Shown piece by piece: positions 13,388 through 21,228 of a stretch of 21,228 nt of DNA. Each line of letters opens with the position of its first letter. Positions within the stretch are counted from its first letter, which is position 1. The notes below the pieces were generated by a model. It was not told where the DNA came from and made no database searches. It was given only the letters and a program-made list of their open reading frames with translations. Source of the stretch: Flavobacteriaceae bacterium. Its GTDB lineage: Bacteria; Bacteroidota; Bacteroidia; Flavobacteriales; Flavobacteriaceae. The DNA lies in contig JAUWLK010000014.1 in assembly GCA_030613745.1 (NCBI GenBank), forward strand, positions 1 through 21,228. Direction: 5' to 3'. Position numbers and translations under genes: made by a program.

Positions 13388-15484
13388 ATTAAGTTACAAA
13401 CTTCCATAGCATATTTAAAAGGTGTTGGTCCAACAAGAGCTGAATTATTAGGCAAAGAATTGGGCATTTTTACTTATGCTGATCTGGCTAATTTTTTTCC
13501 GAACAGATATATTGATCGAACTCAATTTTTTAAAATAAATCAATTACAAACAAACAATTCAGAAGTCCAGATTATAGGTAGAATAACTTCATTAAAAACT
13601 GTTCAACAAAAACGAGGTAGCAGATTAGTAGCTACTTTTGCTGATGATACAGGTTCAATGGAACTAGTTTGGTTTCGTGGGGCAAAATGGATTAAAGATT
13701 CAATTAAATTGAATATTCCTTATGTGATTTTTGGACGAGTGAACAGTTATATAGGTTTTTTCAGTATGCCTCATCCTGAAATGGAATTGGTTAAAGAATA
13801 CAAGAAAAGTTTGAGAACCGCCATGCAACCTGTTTACCCTTCTACAGAATTATTAGGAAACAGAGGTATTTCCAACAGGGTAATGCAAAAATTAATACAA
13901 ACTTTATATGTAGAAATCAAAGGAGATTTTCAAGAAACTTTATCAGATATAATTATTGAACAATTGCAATTGCTGAGTAAAAGTGAAGCAATGTTTAATA
14001 TTCATTTTCCTAAAAACCAACAATTGCTTACAAAAGCACGAAATAGATTAAAATTTGAAGAATTATTTTTTATACAATTACAATTAATTCGAAAAAAAAT
14101 AATAAGGAAAAGTAAGATTAAAGGATACGCATTTGAAAAAATAGGTGATCATTTTAATGATTTCTATAATAATAATTTACCTTTTGATTTGACTAATGCT
14201 CAAAAAAACGTTTTAAAAGAAATTAGAAAAGATGTAGCTAATGCAGTACAAATGAATAGATTATTGCAAGGAGATGTAGGCTCTGGTAAAACCATAGTTG
14301 CTGTTTTAAGTATGCTGATAGCTTTAGATAATGGATTTCAAGCAGCATTTATAGCTCCTACAGAAATTTTAGCTACCCAACATTATAATGCAGTTAATGA
14401 ACTATTGCATGATATGAAAATTTCTGTAAAATTATTGACTGGTTCTTCAAAAACTGCTATGAGAAAAGTTATCCATAAAACTTTAGAAAATGGAGAATTG
14501 CAAATATTGATAGGAACACATGCTTTGCTTGAAGATAAAGTAAAATTTAAAAATTTAGGATTAGTTATAATAGATGAGCAACATAGATTTGGGGTAGCAC
14601 AACGAGCTAAAATGTGGATGAAAAATGTATTACCACCTCATGTTTTAGTGATGACGGCAACTCCAATACCCAGAACATTAGCTATGAGTGTTTATGGTGA
14701 TTTAGATATTTCGGTTATTGATGAATTACCTCCAGGGAGAAAATCAATTAAAACATTGCATAGATATGATAAAAACAGATTGGGTGTTTTTAAGTTCATA
14801 AAAGATGAAATTACTAAAGGAAGGCAGGTTTATGTTGTTTATCCATTGATAAAAGAATCTGAAAAAATGGATTATAAAGACCTGATGGATGGTTATGAAA
14901 GTATCGTAAGAGAATTTCCTTTACCAAAATATCAAATAAGTATTGTTCATGGGAAAATGAAACCTGCAGATAAAGAATATGAAATGCAAAGGTTTATTAA
15001 AGGCGAAACACAAATAATGGTTGCAACTACAGTGATAGAAGTTGGGGTAGATGTACCAAATGCAAGTGTGATGATTGTTGAAAGTGCAGAGCGATTCGGA
15101 CTTTCTCAATTACATCAATTAAGGGGAAGAGTGGGTAGAGGAGCTGATCAAAGTTATTGTATATTAATGTCGAGTTTTAAATTATCTGATAATGCCAAAA
15201 TTCGTATAAATACTATGGTAAAAACCAGTGATGGTTTTGAAATTTCAGAAGTAGATTTAAAACTCCGTGGACCGGGAGATTTGATGGGAACACAACAAAG
15301 TGGTATTTTAAATTTAAAAATTGCTGATATTGTTAAAGATACTGCGATACTACAAAAAGCAAGGGAAATTGCCATAGAGACATTAAATAAAGATAATAAT
15401 TTATCTCTACCTGAAAATAAAAATATTTTGTATACCTATCAAATGATTACAAAAAACAGAGCTATTTGGGCAAATATTAGCTAG
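13388..15484 (+). CDS. recG: ATP-dependent DNA helicase RecG
   Basis: RecG reverses stalled replication forks and processes branched recombination intermediates. Motifs (698-residue numbering): OB-fold wedge domain at roughly 55-170, Walker A GDVGSGKT (295-302), DEQH box in IIDEQHRFG, TATPIPRT, TTVIEVGVD, and motif VI QLRGRVGRG. I place the start at ATT 13388 because the 24 codons before the first conventional start (TTG 13460) read KLQTSIAYLKGVGPTRAELL. That is the conserved RecG N-terminal segment, and no ATG, GTG or TTG lies in frame before it (in-frame TAA about 15 nt upstream of the ATT). ATT is a rare start codon. If it is not used, the protein would begin at 13460 and lose this helical segment. 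A promoter at 13334-13364 fits the ATT start. It converges on the DUF2202 gene. Confidence 0.92.
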   Translation: MKLQTSIAYLKGVGPTRAELLGKELGIFTYADLANFFPNRYIDRTQFFKINQLQTNNSEVQIIGRITSLKTVQQKRGSRLVATFADDTGSMELVWFRGAKWIKDSIKLNIPYVIFGRVNSYIGFFSMPHPEMELVKEYKKSLRTAMQPVYPSTELLGNRGISNRVMQKLIQTLYVEIKGDFQETLSDIIIEQLQLLSKSEAMFNIHFPKNQQLLTKARNRLKFEELFFIQLQLIRKKIIRKSKIKGYAFEKIGDHFNDFYNNNLPFDLTNAQKNVLKEIRKDVANAVQMNRLLQGDVGSGKTIVAVLSMLIALDNGFQAAFIAPTEILATQHYNAVNELLHDMKISVKLLTGSSKTAMRKVIHKTLENGELQILIGTHALLEDKVKFKNLGLVIIDEQHRFGVAQRAKMWMKNVLPPHVLVMTATPIPRTLAMSVYGDLDISVIDELPPGRKSIKTLHRYDKNRLGVFKFIKDEITKGRQVYVVYPLIKESEKMDYKDLMDGYESIVREFPLPKYQISIVHGKMKPADKEYEMQRFIKGETQIMVATTVIEVGVDVPNASVMIVESAERFGLSQLHQLRGRVGRGADQSYCILMSSFKLSDNAKIRINTMVKTSDGFEISEVDLKLRGPGDLMGTQQSGILNLKIADIVKDTAILQKAREIAIETLNKDNNLSLPENKNILYTYQMITKNRAIWANIS

Positions 15485-15500
15485 AAATTTTCCTACAAAA

Positions 15501-15528
15501 AAAAAGAGTTAAGTGTTAAACTTAACTC
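15501..15528 (-). terminator. Terminator shared by recG and the DUF2202 gene
   Basis: GAGTTAAG-TGTTAAA-CTTAACTC forms a perfect 8-bp stem. On the minus strand it is followed by an unbroken run of T (complement of the A-run at 15497-15505), making a textbook intrinsic terminator for the DUF2202 transcript. On the plus strand the following CTGTTTTG makes a weaker one for recG. Confidence 0.75.
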
Positions 15529-15558
15529 CTGTTTTGAATAAAAATTAATTATTGTTTA

Positions 15559-16164
15559 CTAATTACAGCTTTCTTTTTGACTATTTATAATTTCATTAAA
15601 TTCATCCAATGAAATAAATTGAGGAACATAATCAACTCCACTAACAATTAATCTTCCAATATAACTTCTTAAATGATTTCTTGAACCACATTTTAATTTG
15701 TCATATGTATTTAAAATATCTGCTATATTTGTTCTACCTTCAAACTCATCTATGTCACTAATATCTAAATCTTCAATGATTGCTCCAACCGTTAAAGCAT
15801 CAATCAATGATAAATCTGATAGAGTAGTAAGATCATTGTATAGACCTTGAAGCTCTTGATTATTAAAAACTCCTCTTTCTGAAGAAGCAGAATCATTTAA
15901 ATTGTAGTTGTTTATTAGTGTTAACAGTTGATTCATATGCTGTTGTTCACTTCTTGCAATGTTATTAAAAATTGCTTCTCCATATTTATCAAAAGAATAT
16001 AAATACACATCTCTTGCTAATTTTTCTTCTTCTCTTAAAAACAATAAATCGTCTTTTTCTTGTTGTGATAAAATATCTGTTTGGTTTTCATCTGTTGTGT
16101 CATCAGAGCAACTACTTGTTAATGTAAATACTATTATTAAAGTAAAAAATGCTAGTTTCTTCAT
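15559..16164 (-). CDS. DUF2202 ferritin-like lipoprotein
   Basis: This 201-residue protein has a lipoprotein signal ending at Cys19 (lipobox LTSSC), so it is probably membrane-anchored outside the cytoplasm. The mature part matches the DUF2202 ferritin-like family: LREEEKLARDVYLYSFDKYG, ARSEQQHMNQLL, VGAIIEDLDISDID and CGSRNHLRSYIGRL. These supply Glu and His residues expected for a di-metal centre in a four-helix bundle. The family's function is not established; metal binding or peroxide handling is a guess from the fold. A strong terminator follows. Confidence 0.85.
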   Translation of the reverse strand: MKKLAFFTLIIVFTLTSSCSDDTTDENQTDILSQQEKDDLLFLREEEKLARDVYLYSFDKYGEAIFNNIARSEQQHMNQLLTLINNYNLNDSASSERGVFNNQELQGLYNDLTTLSDLSLIDALTVGAIIEDLDISDIDEFEGRTNIADILNTYDKLKCGSRNHLRSYIGRLIVSGVDYVPQFISLDEFNEIINSQKESCN

Positions 16165-16349
16165 AATTTTCTAAAAATTTATTTTTTATAAAAGTCCAAA
16201 AATCATACCCTTTTTCTGAAAATTTAGTAACATTTGTTGCTTAGAGGATTATTTAAACAAATATTGAATGTGATTTTATTCTAATAAGCCCTAAGTTTTA
16301 CGATTAATTAGTTTGAATTAAATATTTTTTATAATAATTATTGATTCTT

Positions 16350-16357
16350 TATATTTG
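16350..16357 (+). promoter_or_regulatory. Flavobacterial -7 element upstream of the DUF481 gene
   Basis: TATATTTG matches TANNTTTG exactly and lies 25 nt before the ATG at 16383. No TTG is found at the expected -33 position, so the promoter is probably weak. The rest of the 218-bp gap before it shows nothing recognisable. Confidence 0.45.
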
Positions 16358-16382
16358 CTTTAATATTTAATAAATTAACTTC

Positions 16383-17402
16383 ATGATAAAAAGGTACTTT
16401 TCTTTTCTTCTTTTTCTATTGTTTAGTTGTTTTTTATACGCTCAAAATGACACAATTGTATTATCAAATGGAGATATACTGGTAGGAGAGTTGAAAAAAA
16501 TGGATAAAAGTGTTGTTACTTTTAAAACAAAATATAGTGATAAAGATTTTAAAATTAAATGGTATAAAGTAGTTGAAGTATATAGTGATAGAATTTTTAT
16601 AATTTCAATGGCTAATGGCAATAGGCTAACTAGCACAATTCAAAGCAATAAAAACAAAAAGAGTAAAATTTATCTTGATTCTGGTGTCAATGCTGTAGAA
16701 GAAAATTTATTGGATATAATTTTTTTAGAACCTATTGGTAAAAATTTCTTTAGTAGACTAACAATTGATATAGATTTAGGAATAACAGTGACTAAAGCCA
16801 ATAATTTAAAACAATTGACTTCAAATTTAAGCGCAACTTACTTGGCAAATAAATGGAGGTCTAATGGTCATTTTAAAACGGTTTTAAGTAGACAAGATGG
16901 TATTGCCGATGTAAATAGAATGGATGGAGAAATTAGCGCACAATATTTTTTACCCAATAACTGGTTTATACAAACCAGTGCGATATATTTATCCAATGAT
17001 GAACAAAAACTAAATTTAAGATCAACTTATAAAGGGGGTATAGGATATTTTTTAATTAATAATAGCAATATGTATTTAGGTGCAAATGGAGGTTTAGCCT
17101 ATACATCTGAAAATTTTACAGATGATACACCGTCTAAAAAAAGTTCTGAATTATATTTTGGTTTAGGTTTTAATAAATATGATATTGGAGACTTAAGTTT
17201 ATTAACTTCTGCCGTTCTTTACCCAAGCCTTACGGAGAGTGGAAGATATAGAGCTGATTTTAATTTTGATATGAAATATGATTTACCATTAGATCTGTAT
17301 ATTAAGATGAGCTTGACTTATAATTATGATAATCAACCTGTTGAAGGAGCATCAGATTCAGGTTATGTATTTACGACTTCTTTTGGCTGGGAGTTTAATT
17401 AA
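16383..17402 (+). CDS. DUF481 family outer-membrane beta-barrel protein
   Basis: This 339-residue protein has a signal peptide (about residues 1-20, ending CFLYA, then Q). A small domain (NDTIVLSNGDILVGELKKM, then WYKVVEVYSDR) resembles the N-terminal part of many Bacteroidota DUF481 proteins. From about residue 120 there are alternating beta strands (LTIDIDLGITVTKANN, SNLSATYLANKWRSNG, YFGLGFNKYDIG) ending FTTSFGWEFN with an aromatic near the C-terminus, as expected for an outer-membrane barrel. Its function is unknown. It appears monocistronic and converges on the NlpC/P60 gene. Confidence 0.82.
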   Translation: MIKRYFSFLLFLLFSCFLYAQNDTIVLSNGDILVGELKKMDKSVVTFKTKYSDKDFKIKWYKVVEVYSDRIFIISMANGNRLTSTIQSNKNKKSKIYLDSGVNAVEENLLDIIFLEPIGKNFFSRLTIDIDLGITVTKANNLKQLTSNLSATYLANKWRSNGHFKTVLSRQDGIADVNRMDGEISAQYFLPNNWFIQTSAIYLSNDEQKLNLRSTYKGGIGYFLINNSNMYLGANGGLAYTSENFTDDTPSKKSSELYFGLGFNKYDIGDLSLLTSAVLYPSLTESGRYRADFNFDMKYDLPLDLYIKMSLTYNYDNQPVEGASDSGYVFTTSFGWEFN

Positions 17403-17421
17403 AAAATTTAATTAGCTTTTT
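17396..17421. terminator. Hairpin between converging DUF481 and NlpC/P60 genes
   Basis: TAATTAAA-AAA-TTTAATTA, an 8-bp A/T-only stem overlapping the DUF481 stop codon, followed on the plus strand by GCTTTTT. The weak stem makes it a modest terminator. The adjacent NlpC/P60 stop codon overlaps its right edge. Confidence 0.4.
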
Positions 17422-18628
17422 ACTGTTTAAGTTGGATTAAAATATTATCAGTTTTTAAATCGGTAATCATTTTATCTTTTTCTCCTAAATATCTTCTACT
17501 ACCTAAGTATCTTTTGGTATTGCTTTCATCATAATAATCAGATTCTGGATTTATAGAACTCAATCGCACCTGTTTAGAAGCGTGTATAAATTCGCCTTTT
17601 CCGTTTCCTAGCCAAATACCTACATGTGTAACTCTTTGCTTGGTACTGTCTGTTGATTTTTTACCAAAAAACATTAGATCTCCTTTTTCTAAATTGTCAA
17701 ATTTTAAAGCAGGATCAATATCTTTACCTGCATTAATTTGTTGTGATGCGTCGCGTGGTATAATAAGTCCATTCATTAAATAAACTGTTTTTGTAAATCC
17801 ACTACAATCCATTCCTTTGGTTGAGGTTCCTCCCCATAAATATGGTGATCCTAATAAATTTCGTGTGTATTTTTCAACCAATTTACCCGAAGGTTGTACA
17901 TTTATAATCCAATTATTGTATAATTCAGCTTCATTATTTTTAATGAATCCTATTCGTTTGTCAGGATATTCTACTTTGTAGAATTTTTTTCCTCTGTTTA
18001 ATAATTTTAATTGACCTCCTAATACAATATCTGATAAAATTGTAGAATTTTTATTCTCATCTTGGTAAACGTTACCAAATGTTTTGGTATATATTATTTT
18101 ATTTGCTTTATCCCAATTTAAAAATTCATTTTCATCCATTAATTTTACGCCACCATGATCAACCCATGAGATGTATTTATCTGGAGTTTGGACTCTATAA
18201 AAACTACCTTTAATTTTTAAAACTTTTAATTCCATTCCCAATAACGCTTGTGTACCAAGTTCGGCCGAATGTTTTGGTTTTGATCTTATATTTGCAACCG
18301 AATTATTTACAACGGCAAATTTATACGCACCAACACTTGCATCGGGTAACAAAACAATACTATCAATAATTTGTTCTCCGGCATCAATTAGTTTTTGTTT
18401 TAATTCTTTTACAGCTTTTGCTTGATCAGATTCTCCTTTTAAAAGAATTGAATTTTGAATTGTAGATATTGTAATATTATAAACAGCAACTCTTTTATCA
18501 GGAGCATATTGTTTTTTAATACTGTCGTTTATACTAATAAACTTTTGGATATTTTTTTTATTTGTTTGGCAGGAAAATAGACTTATTATAACAATTGTTG
18601 AAAAGACTAAATTTATATAATTTTTCAT
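17420..18628 (-). CDS. SH3-NlpC/P60 peptidoglycan hydrolase, lipoprotein
   Basis: This 402-residue lipoprotein has a lipobox ISLFSC with Cys20. Two bacterial SH3-like domains follow, about residues 105-160 (VNNSVANIRSKPKHSAELG) and 178-235 (FGNVYQDENKNSTILSD). A C-terminal NlpC/P60 cysteine peptidase domain runs from about 250. Catalytic Cys275 sits in GMDCSGFTKTVY, His335 in RVTHVGIWLGNG and a third polar residue, His349, in EFIHAS. The family cuts peptide stems of peptidoglycan, typically gamma-D-Glu bonds, during wall growth or recycling. Lipidation and SH3 domains place it at the envelope. It may be read from its own promoter at 18657. Confidence 0.9.
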   Translation of the reverse strand: MKNYINLVFSTIVIISLFSCQTNKKNIQKFISINDSIKKQYAPDKRVAVYNITISTIQNSILLKGESDQAKAVKELKQKLIDAGEQIIDSIVLLPDASVGAYKFAVVNNSVANIRSKPKHSAELGTQALLGMELKVLKIKGSFYRVQTPDKYISWVDHGGVKLMDENEFLNWDKANKIIYTKTFGNVYQDENKNSTILSDIVLGGQLKLLNRGKKFYKVEYPDKRIGFIKNNEAELYNNWIINVQPSGKLVEKYTRNLLGSPYLWGGTSTKGMDCSGFTKTVYLMNGLIIPRDASQQINAGKDIDPALKFDNLEKGDLMFFGKKSTDSTKQRVTHVGIWLGNGKGEFIHASKQVRLSSINPESDYYDESNTKRYLGSRRYLGEKDKMITDLKTDNILIQLKQ

Positions 18629-18656
18629 AATAGACCTAACTGATTATTTTTAAATG

Positions 18657-18664
18657 CGAAGCTA
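18657..18664 (-). promoter_or_regulatory. Possible -7 element for the NlpC/P60 gene
   Basis: TAGCTTCG on the minus strand differs from TANNTTTG at one base and lies about 28 nt before the ATG. No clear TTG is present at -33. A weak call. Confidence 0.3.
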
Positions 18665-18724
18665 AAAAAAAATGAATATATATTTGAATGAAATTATCAG
18701 ATATTAATTCTTTTTATTAGTAAG

Positions 18725-19381
18725 CTATAAGCGTTCTTTTATCCATGTGTTTAAATCATAAAAATTTTGTGGAGCAACTCCATGTCCGACAGGATATTCC
18801 TGATATGAATTTTTAATTCCCAAGTTATTTAGAATTCCAGAAGTTTTTCTATCCCAATCTATAGGAATTACTTGGTCTACTGACCCGTGAGAAACAAAAA
18901 AATCGAGATTATCATAAGATTTTAATTCTAAATTTTCATTTAATAATTGTTTATTAATATATCCGCTTAAAGCGATAACATGTTGTACTTTTTTAGGATT
19001 ATTTAAAGCAAAAGCAGTACTTAAAATAGTACCTTGACTAAATCCAAAGAGAAAAATATTGGTAGTGTTTACATTGTATTTTTGAATAATTTCATCAATA
19101 AATACATTTATTTTATATAGAGCTTCCTTTGCTTCCGGGATATCCGAAAATTTACTTGCGTCACTACTATCAAAATGAATAGTATACCAAGCGTAAGAGC
19201 CAAAGCCTAAGCTTAACGGAGCTTTAGCACTAATAATTAGTAACTCATCTGGTAATTCACTAGCAAAAGAAAATAAATCTTGTTCATTACTGCCATAACC
19301 GTGTAACATAATTAATAAAGGCGGTTTCTCAATGTTAATTTTTGGAAGCCTAATAAGATACTCTAAAGAAAGGTTTTTCAT
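18725..19381 (-). CDS. Phospholipase/carboxylesterase-type alpha/beta hydrolase
   Basis: This 218-residue cytoplasmic hydrolase of the carboxylesterase/phospholipase group (YpfH- and LysoPLA-like) has an oxyanion segment LIMLHGYGSNEQDLFS, nucleophile Ser115 in GFSQG, Asp169 in HGSVDQVIP and His200 in YPVGHGVAPQ. The family hydrolyses short acyl esters or deacylates lysophospholipids or proteins; the substrate is not readable. It lies 96 nt after the DUF4870 gene on the same strand and may have its own promoter. Confidence 0.9.
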   Translation of the reverse strand: MKNLSLEYLIRLPKINIEKPPLLIMLHGYGSNEQDLFSFASELPDELLIISAKAPLSLGFGSYAWYTIHFDSSDASKFSDIPEAKEALYKINVFIDEIIQKYNVNTTNIFLFGFSQGTILSTAFALNNPKKVQHVIALSGYINKQLLNENLELKSYDNLDFFVSHGSVDQVIPIDWDRKTSGILNNLGIKNSYQEYPVGHGVAPQNFYDLNTWIKERL

Positions 19382-19477
19382 TTAATTTGATAAATTTTTT
19401 AAAAGTATAGAGATAAAAGTGAAAAGGTTACAAGAAAAAATAATGGTTTTATTTTTTATCTATTGATTATTAAGTAA

Positions 19478-19807
19478 TTATCCTATATTTTTAAACCATT
19501 CTTGAAATTTATCACCTAGAATCGGTATTTTTTTCTCTTCACCTTGAATGGCACCAATAAGTGCTATTACCCATAGTGCAAAAACACCTAACCACAAAAG
19601 ATTATCAATCCAACTTAAGTTAGAATAACGACTTATAAAGTTAATGATAAAGCTTAATAATATGATTCCTATAGACTGTCTAAGATGAAACGAGGCAAAA
19701 GAATTGTGTTTGTTTTGATTTAATATAAAGGCAATAATTAATCCTATAATATGAAAGTAACTGATTATTGCAATAGTTTTACCTTCTTTAACTGTACCTG
19801 TATCCAT
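19478..19807 (-). CDS. DUF4870/Tic20-like small membrane protein
   Basis: This 109-residue protein has three or four hydrophobic spans (about residues 11-28, 44-62 and 68-86). It carries the DUF4870 pattern GKTIAIISYFHIIGLIIAFILN, then HSFASFHLRQSIGI with SLINE-type spacing to a final helix, then the C-terminal signature KIPILGDKFQEWFKNIG. Such proteins are common inner-membrane proteins of unknown function. It lies 40 nt after the dihydroorotase-like gene and is probably cotranscribed with it. Confidence 0.82.
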   Translation of the reverse strand: MDTGTVKEGKTIAIISYFHIIGLIIAFILNQNKHNSFASFHLRQSIGIILLSFIINFISRYSNLSWIDNLLWLGVFALWVIALIGAIQGEEKKIPILGDKFQEWFKNIG

Positions 19808-19847
19808 TTTGAGGAGTTTTAATTTAAAGTAAAATTACAAAAAAAAA

Positions 19848-21104
19848 TTATCTTAAGATTATTTTGTTTTTTGCAATAACTCCATAAGCAAATCCTTTTA
19901 AATTCTTGCCTAAAAAAGATGAGTTTTTTGATTTTGACAAAATATTTTCTTCAGAAAAAGTATAAGTAGCATCAGGATTAAATAATGTTAATTCTGCTTT
20001 TTCTCCTTTTGCTATTTTTGTTGGAGCCAAACCAAATCTCTTTCGAGGATTTTCAGTTAAGCAAGTAATAGTTTTTTCTAAATCTAAAACTGTATTGATA
20101 CTACCAAATAAACTTTCTAAACCAATAGTGCCATAAAAAGCATTTTCAAATTCAACCTTTTTATTCTCAATATCAATTGGGTTGTGATCACTAGAAATCA
20201 TATCTATTGTGCCATCTTTTAATCCTTTAAGGATAGCTTTAGTGTCACTTGCAGATCGCAAAGGAGGATTAACTTTAAAATTGCTGTCAAAAGTACTCAA
20301 TTCAGAATCAGTTAATATAATGTGATGTGCTGAAACACTACAAGTTACATCTAATCCCTTTTTCTTTGCTTCACGGATTAGTTTTACTGACTTTGAAGTG
20401 GTAATTGTAGGGATATGCAATTTTCCTCCAGTATATTCTAATAAAAATAAATCTCTTGAAATTTGTAATTCTTCTGCTAAATTTGGTATGGATTTTAAAC
20501 CTAATCTGGTAGTATTTTCACTTTCGTTTACAAAACCTGTTGTTGCAATACTTTTATCTTTTGGAAAGCTTAATACTAAACCATTAAAATTTTGTGTGTA
20601 GAGTAGTGCTATTTTCATCAAATTAGCGTTACTGATTGATTTGTTGTAATCACCAAAAGCGATGGCTCCTGAGTTTTGCATATCATACATTTCAGACAAC
20701 TCTTTACCTTGAGCTTTTTGGGTTAAATTGGCAATAGGATAGAGACTTACAGCTGAATCTATACTTTTACTTATCACAAATTCAACAGCTGATTTATTAT
20801 CGATAACAGGGTTTGTATTTGGATTTAAAGCTATAGCTGTAAAACCACTTTTAGCAGCAACATTTAAACCATTTTTAATATTCTCTCTTTCTTCAAACCC
20901 TGGCTCTCCAAATGATACACTACTGTCAAACCAACCATTTGAAATATGTAAATTATCTAAAATAATTTCTTTGCAATTATTGGGTTTTGCAATTTTATTA
21001 GCAATTTTATTAATAATTCCGTTTTCAATTAAAACATCTTTTATTTGATTATGAAAACTAGAATTCGTATCTATAATTTTAGCAGATTTTAAAAGTATTT
21101 TCAT
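19848..21104 (-). CDS. Dihydroorotase-like protein lacking most metal ligands
   Basis: This 418-residue amidohydrolase-fold protein has the length and layout of class I dihydroorotase (GEPGFEERENIKNGLNVAAK, then LNPNTNPVIDN, then SSDHNPIDIENK, then the C-terminal LTENPRKRFGLAPTKIAKGEKAELTLFNP). The active site is not that of an enzyme. The usual D-x-H-x-H-F-R becomes D60-S-S-V-S64-F-G, removing both first-site His ligands and the substrate-binding Arg. The later H-x-x-H region reads LHIPTITT, with the second His lost. H260/H261 and D306 remain. This looks like the non-catalytic dihydroorotase paralogues known to partner aspartate transcarbamoylase in some bacteria, so a structural or regulatory role in pyrimidine synthesis is likely. 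An automatic label as active PyrC would be misleading. Confidence 0.88.
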   Translation of the reverse strand: MKILLKSAKIIDTNSSFHNQIKDVLIENGIINKIANKIAKPNNCKEIILDNLHISNGWFDSSVSFGEPGFEERENIKNGLNVAAKSGFTAIALNPNTNPVIDNKSAVEFVISKSIDSAVSLYPIANLTQKAQGKELSEMYDMQNSGAIAFGDYNKSISNANLMKIALLYTQNFNGLVLSFPKDKSIATTGFVNESENTTRLGLKSIPNLAEELQISRDLFLLEYTGGKLHIPTITTSKSVKLIREAKKKGLDVTCSVSAHHIILTDSELSTFDSNFKVNPPLRSASDTKAILKGLKDGTIDMISSDHNPIDIENKKVEFENAFYGTIGLESLFGSINTVLDLEKTITCLTENPRKRFGLAPTKIAKGEKAELTLFNPDATYTFSEENILSKSKNSSFLGKNLKGFAYGVIAKNKIILR

Positions 21105-21228
21105 GTGTTTAATATTTTATAATTACTTGTAAAATAATCTAATTAAAAGTTTGATAACATTTGTAACCACTCGTTATATTCATTCTCATTTCACTTGAAA
21201 TATTTTAGTTTTTAAAAGTAATTATTTA
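21105..21228. other. Right-edge segment with no supported gene
   Basis: A+T-rich sequence upstream of the dihydroorotase-like gene. No open frame reaches the window edge with recognisable content and no clean TANNTTTG promoter was found. Confidence 0.4.

Noticed and set aside
21140..21190. Minus-strand frame ENEYNEWLQMLSNF as the C-terminus of an upstream gene
   Set aside because: Closed by an in-frame TGA only two codons upstream of that peptide, so there is no frame reaching the window edge.

Overview
The window is about 21 kb of A+T-rich DNA that reads as a Bacteroidota chromosome, most likely a flavobacterium. The reasons are perfect or near-perfect matches to the flavobacterial promoter pair TTG-N(17-23)-TANNTTTG, few Shine-Dalgarno sequences, an ASPIC/UnbV-FG-GAP surface protein, SpII lipoproteins, a DUF481 barrel, and a dihydroorotase-like protein without its metal ligands. 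No tRNA, rRNA, CRISPR array or intact mobile element was recognised.

Left part (1-8102). An FG-GAP/ASPIC-UnbV protein cut by the window edge is followed by a decayed IS630-type transposase. Next comes a two-gene cassette: an AhpD/carboxymuconolactone-decarboxylase-like protein overlapping a full-length FtsH. The cassette sits between two copies of a ~100-bp repeat carrying the promoter and first codons of the next operon, mlaE-mlaF-mlaD (lipid transport). The cassette therefore seems to have landed at the mla promoter, with a copy of that promoter left in front of it.

Centre (8103-13290), the most interesting part. A 648-bp gap with two related hairpins leads into hpf (ribosome hibernation) and a short class II, oxygen-independent ribonucleotide reductase. 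Converging on these is a four-gene minus-strand operon: WG-repeat secreted protein, DUF2267, dienelactone-hydrolase-like protein, phosphoribosyltransferase. Both outer edges carry a pair of FNR-type palindromes (TGAT-N4-ATCA) whose centres are exactly 22 bp apart. In both, the inner palindrome is centred 29.5 bp before a flavobacterial -7 element, i.e. about -42 from the predicted start, the class II activation position. A fifth box lies inside the left gap. The set resembles the DosR hypoxia regulon of Mycobacterium tuberculosis (nrdZ/Rv0570 converging on Rv0571c, a phosphoribosyltransferase-hydrolase fusion; Rv0079, a hibernation-factor relative). My reading is an oxygen-starvation survival module under a Crp/Fnr regulator encoded elsewhere.

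Right part (13334-21228). recG appears to start at an ATT codon. It converges on a ferritin-like DUF2202 lipoprotein across a shared terminator. A DUF481 outer-membrane protein follows. The rest is a minus-strand run: the dihydroorotase-like protein, a DUF4870 membrane protein, a carboxylesterase, and an SH3-NlpC/P60 lipoprotein hydrolase.
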